Positions 38,433 to 40,870 of a DNA stretch of 40,870 bases are shown in pieces. The position numbers and the translations under genes are program-made. The stretch is taken from NCBI RefSeq assembly GCF_014649855.1, contig NZ_BMTV01000049.1, positions 1-40,870 of the forward strand, given 5' to 3'. A model generated the notes under the pieces. That model was not told where the DNA came from. It made no database searches and saw only the letters and a list, made by a program, of their open reading frames with translations. Numbering within the stretch: position 1 is the stretch's first letter; each line of letters begins with the position of its first letter. Source of the DNA: Streptomyces roseolus. GTDB lineage: Bacteria; Actinomycetota; Actinomycetes; Streptomycetales; Streptomycetaceae.

Positions 38433-39476
38433 ATGTCCAGGGCGAGGGTGGCACGCCGGATCGCGGCGGGAGCGGCGTACGGCGGCGGGAGCATCGGCCT
38501 GATCGGCGTGGCCGCGGTCGGGATCCTGCTGGCGGAGGCACAGCTCGCGAAGCGGACGGTGGGCACGGGGACGGCTCCGCTGCCGCCGGCGGTGGACGGA
38601 CTCTACGGCCGGAACTTCGGCACGGAGGACCCGCTCCGGCTGGCCCTTCTGGGTGATTCCACCGCCGCCGGGCAGGGGGTGCGCCGGGCGGGTCAGACGC
38701 CGGGCGCGCTGCTCGCCTCGGGGCTCGCCGCGGTCGCGGAGCGCCCGGTGGTGCTGAAGAACGTGGCGCTGTCGGGGGCCCGCTCGGACGACCTGGAGCG
38801 GCAGGTGTCGCTGCTGCTCGCGCAGCCCCTGGGCCCCCCGGACGTCTGCGTGATCATGATCGGCGCGAACGACGTGACGCACCGGATGCCGGCGACGGAG
38901 TCGGTACGGCTCCTGGCGGCGGCGGTGCGGCGGCTGCGGACGGCCGGCGCGGAGGTGGTCGTCGGCACCTGCCCGGACCTGGGCACCATCGAGCCGGTCT
39001 ACCAGCCGCTGCGCTGGCTCGCCCGGCGGGCCTCGCGGCAGCTGGCGGCGGCGCAGACGATCGTGGTGGTGGAGCAGGGCGGGCGGACGGTGTCGCTGGG
39101 CGACCTGCTGGGCCCGGAGTTCGCGGCCAACCCGCGGGAGATGTTCGGGGTCGACCTCTTCCACCCGTCGGCGGAGGGGTACGCGACGGCGGCGATGGCC
39201 GTGCTGCCGACCCTGTGCGCCGCGCTGGGCGTGTGGCCCGAGCCCGACCGGCTGGAGCCGGGCCGCCGCGAGGACATCCTGCCGGTGGCGAAGGCGGCGG
39301 CCGAGGCGGCGAAGCAGGCGGGCACGGAGGTGACCGGGGCCCGGGCCCCGTGGGCGCTCCTGAAGCACCGGCGCCGGCGGCGGCTGACGGAGGCCGCGGA
39401 GGCGGAGGGCGCGGCCCCCGGGGGCGTGGAGGAGCCCGGTCAGGAACCGCTGCCGCAGGACTCCCCCCGCACCTGA
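38433..39476 (+). CDS. SGNH/GDSL-family hydrolase, membrane-anchored
   Basis: 347 residues from ATG 38433. A hydrophobic segment (about 15-35, AYGGGSIGLIGVAAVGILLAEAQ) after a basic start is a signal anchor. The SGNH blocks are LALLGDSTAAGQGV (block I, catalytic Ser), KNVALSGARSDDL (block II), VIMIGANDVTHRM (block III) and DLFHPSAEGYATA (block V, Asp/His). It is thus an extracellular esterase or lipase of unknown substrate. The C-terminus (after about 270) is Ala/Arg/Glu-rich and low-complexity. GGAGGAGG lies about 11 nt before the ATG; GTG 38421 in frame is too close to it. Confidence 0.88.
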   Translation: MSRARVARRIAAGAAYGGGSIGLIGVAAVGILLAEAQLAKRTVGTGTAPLPPAVDGLYGRNFGTEDPLRLALLGDSTAAGQGVRRAGQTPGALLASGLAAVAERPVVLKNVALSGARSDDLERQVSLLLAQPLGPPDVCVIMIGANDVTHRMPATESVRLLAAAVRRLRTAGAEVVVGTCPDLGTIEPVYQPLRWLARRASRQLAAAQTIVVVEQGGRTVSLGDLLGPEFAANPREMFGVDLFHPSAEGYATAAMAVLPTLCAALGVWPEPDRLEPGRREDILPVAKAAAEAAKQAGTEVTGARAPWALLKHRRRRRLTEAAEAEGAAPGGVEEPGQEPLPQDSPRT

Positions 39477-39588
39477 GCAAGCGCTTAGAAAAGAGGCCCT
39501 CGTCACACGTCGATCCCGGTGACCCCGTGCGGTACGTGCAGGTAACTTCCCCTTGAGTCCGTCCGTCCACCAGCCCCCTGGAGCCGTG

Positions 39589-40809
39589 ATGCCCGAAGCC
39601 GTGATCGTCTCGACCGCCCGTTCCCCCATCGGCCGGGCCTTCAAGGGCTCCCTCAAGGACCTGCGCCCCGACGACCTCACGGCCACGATCATCCAGGCCG
39701 CGCTCGCCAAGGTCCCCGAGCTGGACCCGCGCGACATCGACGACCTGATGCTGGGCTGTGGCCTCCCGGGCGGCGAGCAGGGCAACAACCTGGGCCGGAT
39801 CGTCGCCGTGCAGATGGGCATGGACCACCTGCCGGGCTGCACGGTCACCCGCTACTGCTCCTCCTCGCTGCAGACCTCCCGCATGGCGCTGCACGCGATC
39901 AAGGCGGGCGAGGGCGACGTCTTCATCTCGGCGGGCGTCGAGATGGTGTCGAGCTTCGTCCGCGGCAACTCGGACTCGTGGCCCGACACCCACAACCCGC
40001 TCTTCGCCGAGGCCGAGGCCCGCACCGCGGCCGTCGCCGCCTCCGAGGGCTCCACCTGGCACGACCCGCGCGAGGACGGCCTGATCCCCGACGCGTACAT
40101 CGCCATGGGACAGACGGCGGAGAACCTCGCCCGCTGGAAGGGCATCAGCCGCCAGGAGATGGACGAGTTCGGCGTCCGCTCGCAGAACCTCGCCGAGCAG
40201 GCCATCAAGAACGGCTTCTGGGAGCGCGAGATCACCCCGGTGACGACCCCGGACGGCACGGTCGTCACCACGGACGACGGCCCGCGCGCCGGCGTCACCC
40301 TGGAGGGCGTGCAGGGCCTCAAGCCGGTCTTCCGCCCCGACGGCCTGGTCACCGCCGGCAACTGCTGCCCGCTGAACGACGGCGCCGCCGCGCTCGTCAT
40401 CATGTCGGACACCAAGGCCCGCGAGCTCGGCCTGACCCCGCTGGCCCGGATCGTCTCCACCGGCGTCTCCGGCCTCTCCCCCGAGATCATGGGCCTCGGC
40501 CCGGTCGAGGCGTCGAAGCAGGCCATCGCGCGCGCCGGCCTCACCGTCGGCGACATCGACCTCGCCGAGATCAACGAGGCCTTCGCCGCCCAGGTCATCC
40601 CCTCCTACCAGGACCTCGGCCTGGACCTGGACAAGGTGAACGTCAACGGCGGCGCCATCGCCGTCGGCCACCCCTTCGGCATGACGGGCGCCCGCATCAC
40701 CGGCACCCTGATCAACAGCCTCCAGTTCCACGACAAGCAGTTCGGCCTGGAGACCATGTGCGTCGGCGGCGGCCAGGGCATGGCGATGGTCATCGAGCGG
40801 CTGAGCTGA
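39589..40809 (+). CDS. Acetyl-CoA acetyltransferase (thiolase)
   Basis: 406 residues. The nucleophilic cysteine is C90 in VTRYCSSSLQTS, the catalytic histidine H361 in GGAIAVGHPFGMTGAR, and the second cysteine C391 in CVGGGQGMAMV; NEAFA is also present. It catalyses reversible condensation of two acetyl-CoA, or thiolysis in beta-oxidation. The CSSSLQ site, in place of the usual CASG/CGSG, is a variant found in one actinobacterial thiolase subgroup. ATG 39589 follows TGGAG. It is preceded by 112 nt without a gene, so it likely has its own promoter. Confidence 0.92.
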   Translation: MPEAVIVSTARSPIGRAFKGSLKDLRPDDLTATIIQAALAKVPELDPRDIDDLMLGCGLPGGEQGNNLGRIVAVQMGMDHLPGCTVTRYCSSSLQTSRMALHAIKAGEGDVFISAGVEMVSSFVRGNSDSWPDTHNPLFAEAEARTAAVAASEGSTWHDPREDGLIPDAYIAMGQTAENLARWKGISRQEMDEFGVRSQNLAEQAIKNGFWEREITPVTTPDGTVVTTDDGPRAGVTLEGVQGLKPVFRPDGLVTAGNCCPLNDGAAALVIMSDTKARELGLTPLARIVSTGVSGLSPEIMGLGPVEASKQAIARAGLTVGDIDLAEINEAFAAQVIPSYQDLGLDLDKVNVNGGAIAVGHPFGMTGARITGTLINSLQFHDKQFGLETMCVGGGQGMAMVIERLS

Positions 40810-40870
40810 GCCGTAGCGGAGGGTGGGGGTCGCCTGAGGGACGAAGGCGGCACCCGCCCGCAGCGGTGGC

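Noticed and set aside
36915..39848. A 977-codon fusion ending in cystathionine beta-synthase
   Set aside because: The upstream part is antisense to the SGNH hydrolase, and the true enzyme begins at GTG 38300 with a ribosome binding site.

Overview
The window is chromosomal DNA of a Streptomyces or very close relative. It is very GC-rich with strong third-position G/C bias, uses GTG and TTG starts often, couples genes through 4-nt overlaps (GTGA/ATGA), and carries Streptomyces-type neighbours: sigI with its partner-switching regulators, a hut operon using formimidoylglutamate deiminase, and an LAXTG cell-wall sorting signal. From memory, the gene order resembles the S. coelicolor SCO3051-SCO3079 region; this was not checked by alignment.

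Region 1 (1-6247): the start of an acyl-CoA dehydrogenase, UDP-glucose 6-dehydrogenase, then a leftward operon purK-purE-dipeptidase followed by a dipeptidase-like paralogue that has lost most metal ligands. A divergent GtrA-family membrane protein follows.

Region 2 (6274-13906): an OmpR-type two-component system, a POT-family peptide transporter with a terminator-like hairpin in its leader, a small secreted protein, a frameshifted sortase-sorted surface protein, and the partner-switching module PrsI/ArsI/SigI.

Region 3 (14110-24208): a likely accessory cell-surface glycan locus of two converging operons. One encodes a sugar aminotransferase and a flippase fusion. The other encodes a GNAT acyltransferase, a GT2 glycosyltransferase, a polysaccharide deacetylase, a GT-C-like membrane protein, a small membrane protein and a membrane-anchored GH26-like glycosidase. 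Together they could make, flip, modify and trim an extracellular polymer.

Region 4 (24361-30593): a lipoprotein and the histidine-utilisation operon hutU - M20 amidohydrolase - hutF - hutI, transcribed leftward from a recognisable promoter. The M20 enzyme probably does the final deformylation.

Region 5 (30847-36644): a DAP-decarboxylase-like enzyme, an SRPBCC protein, and a compact operon of three Roadblock/LC7-like proteins plus a DUF4388-like protein with no GTPase or kinase beside it. A MurR/RpiR regulator with a palindromic site upstream and a DUF4232-type lipoprotein follow.

Region 6 (36915-40809): cystathionine beta-synthase, an SGNH hydrolase and an acetyl-CoA acetyltransferase.

The two best candidates for undescribed systems are the glycan locus (region 3) and the stand-alone Roadblock/DUF4388 operon (region 5). 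No rRNA, tRNA, CRISPR array, transposase or phage gene was seen.
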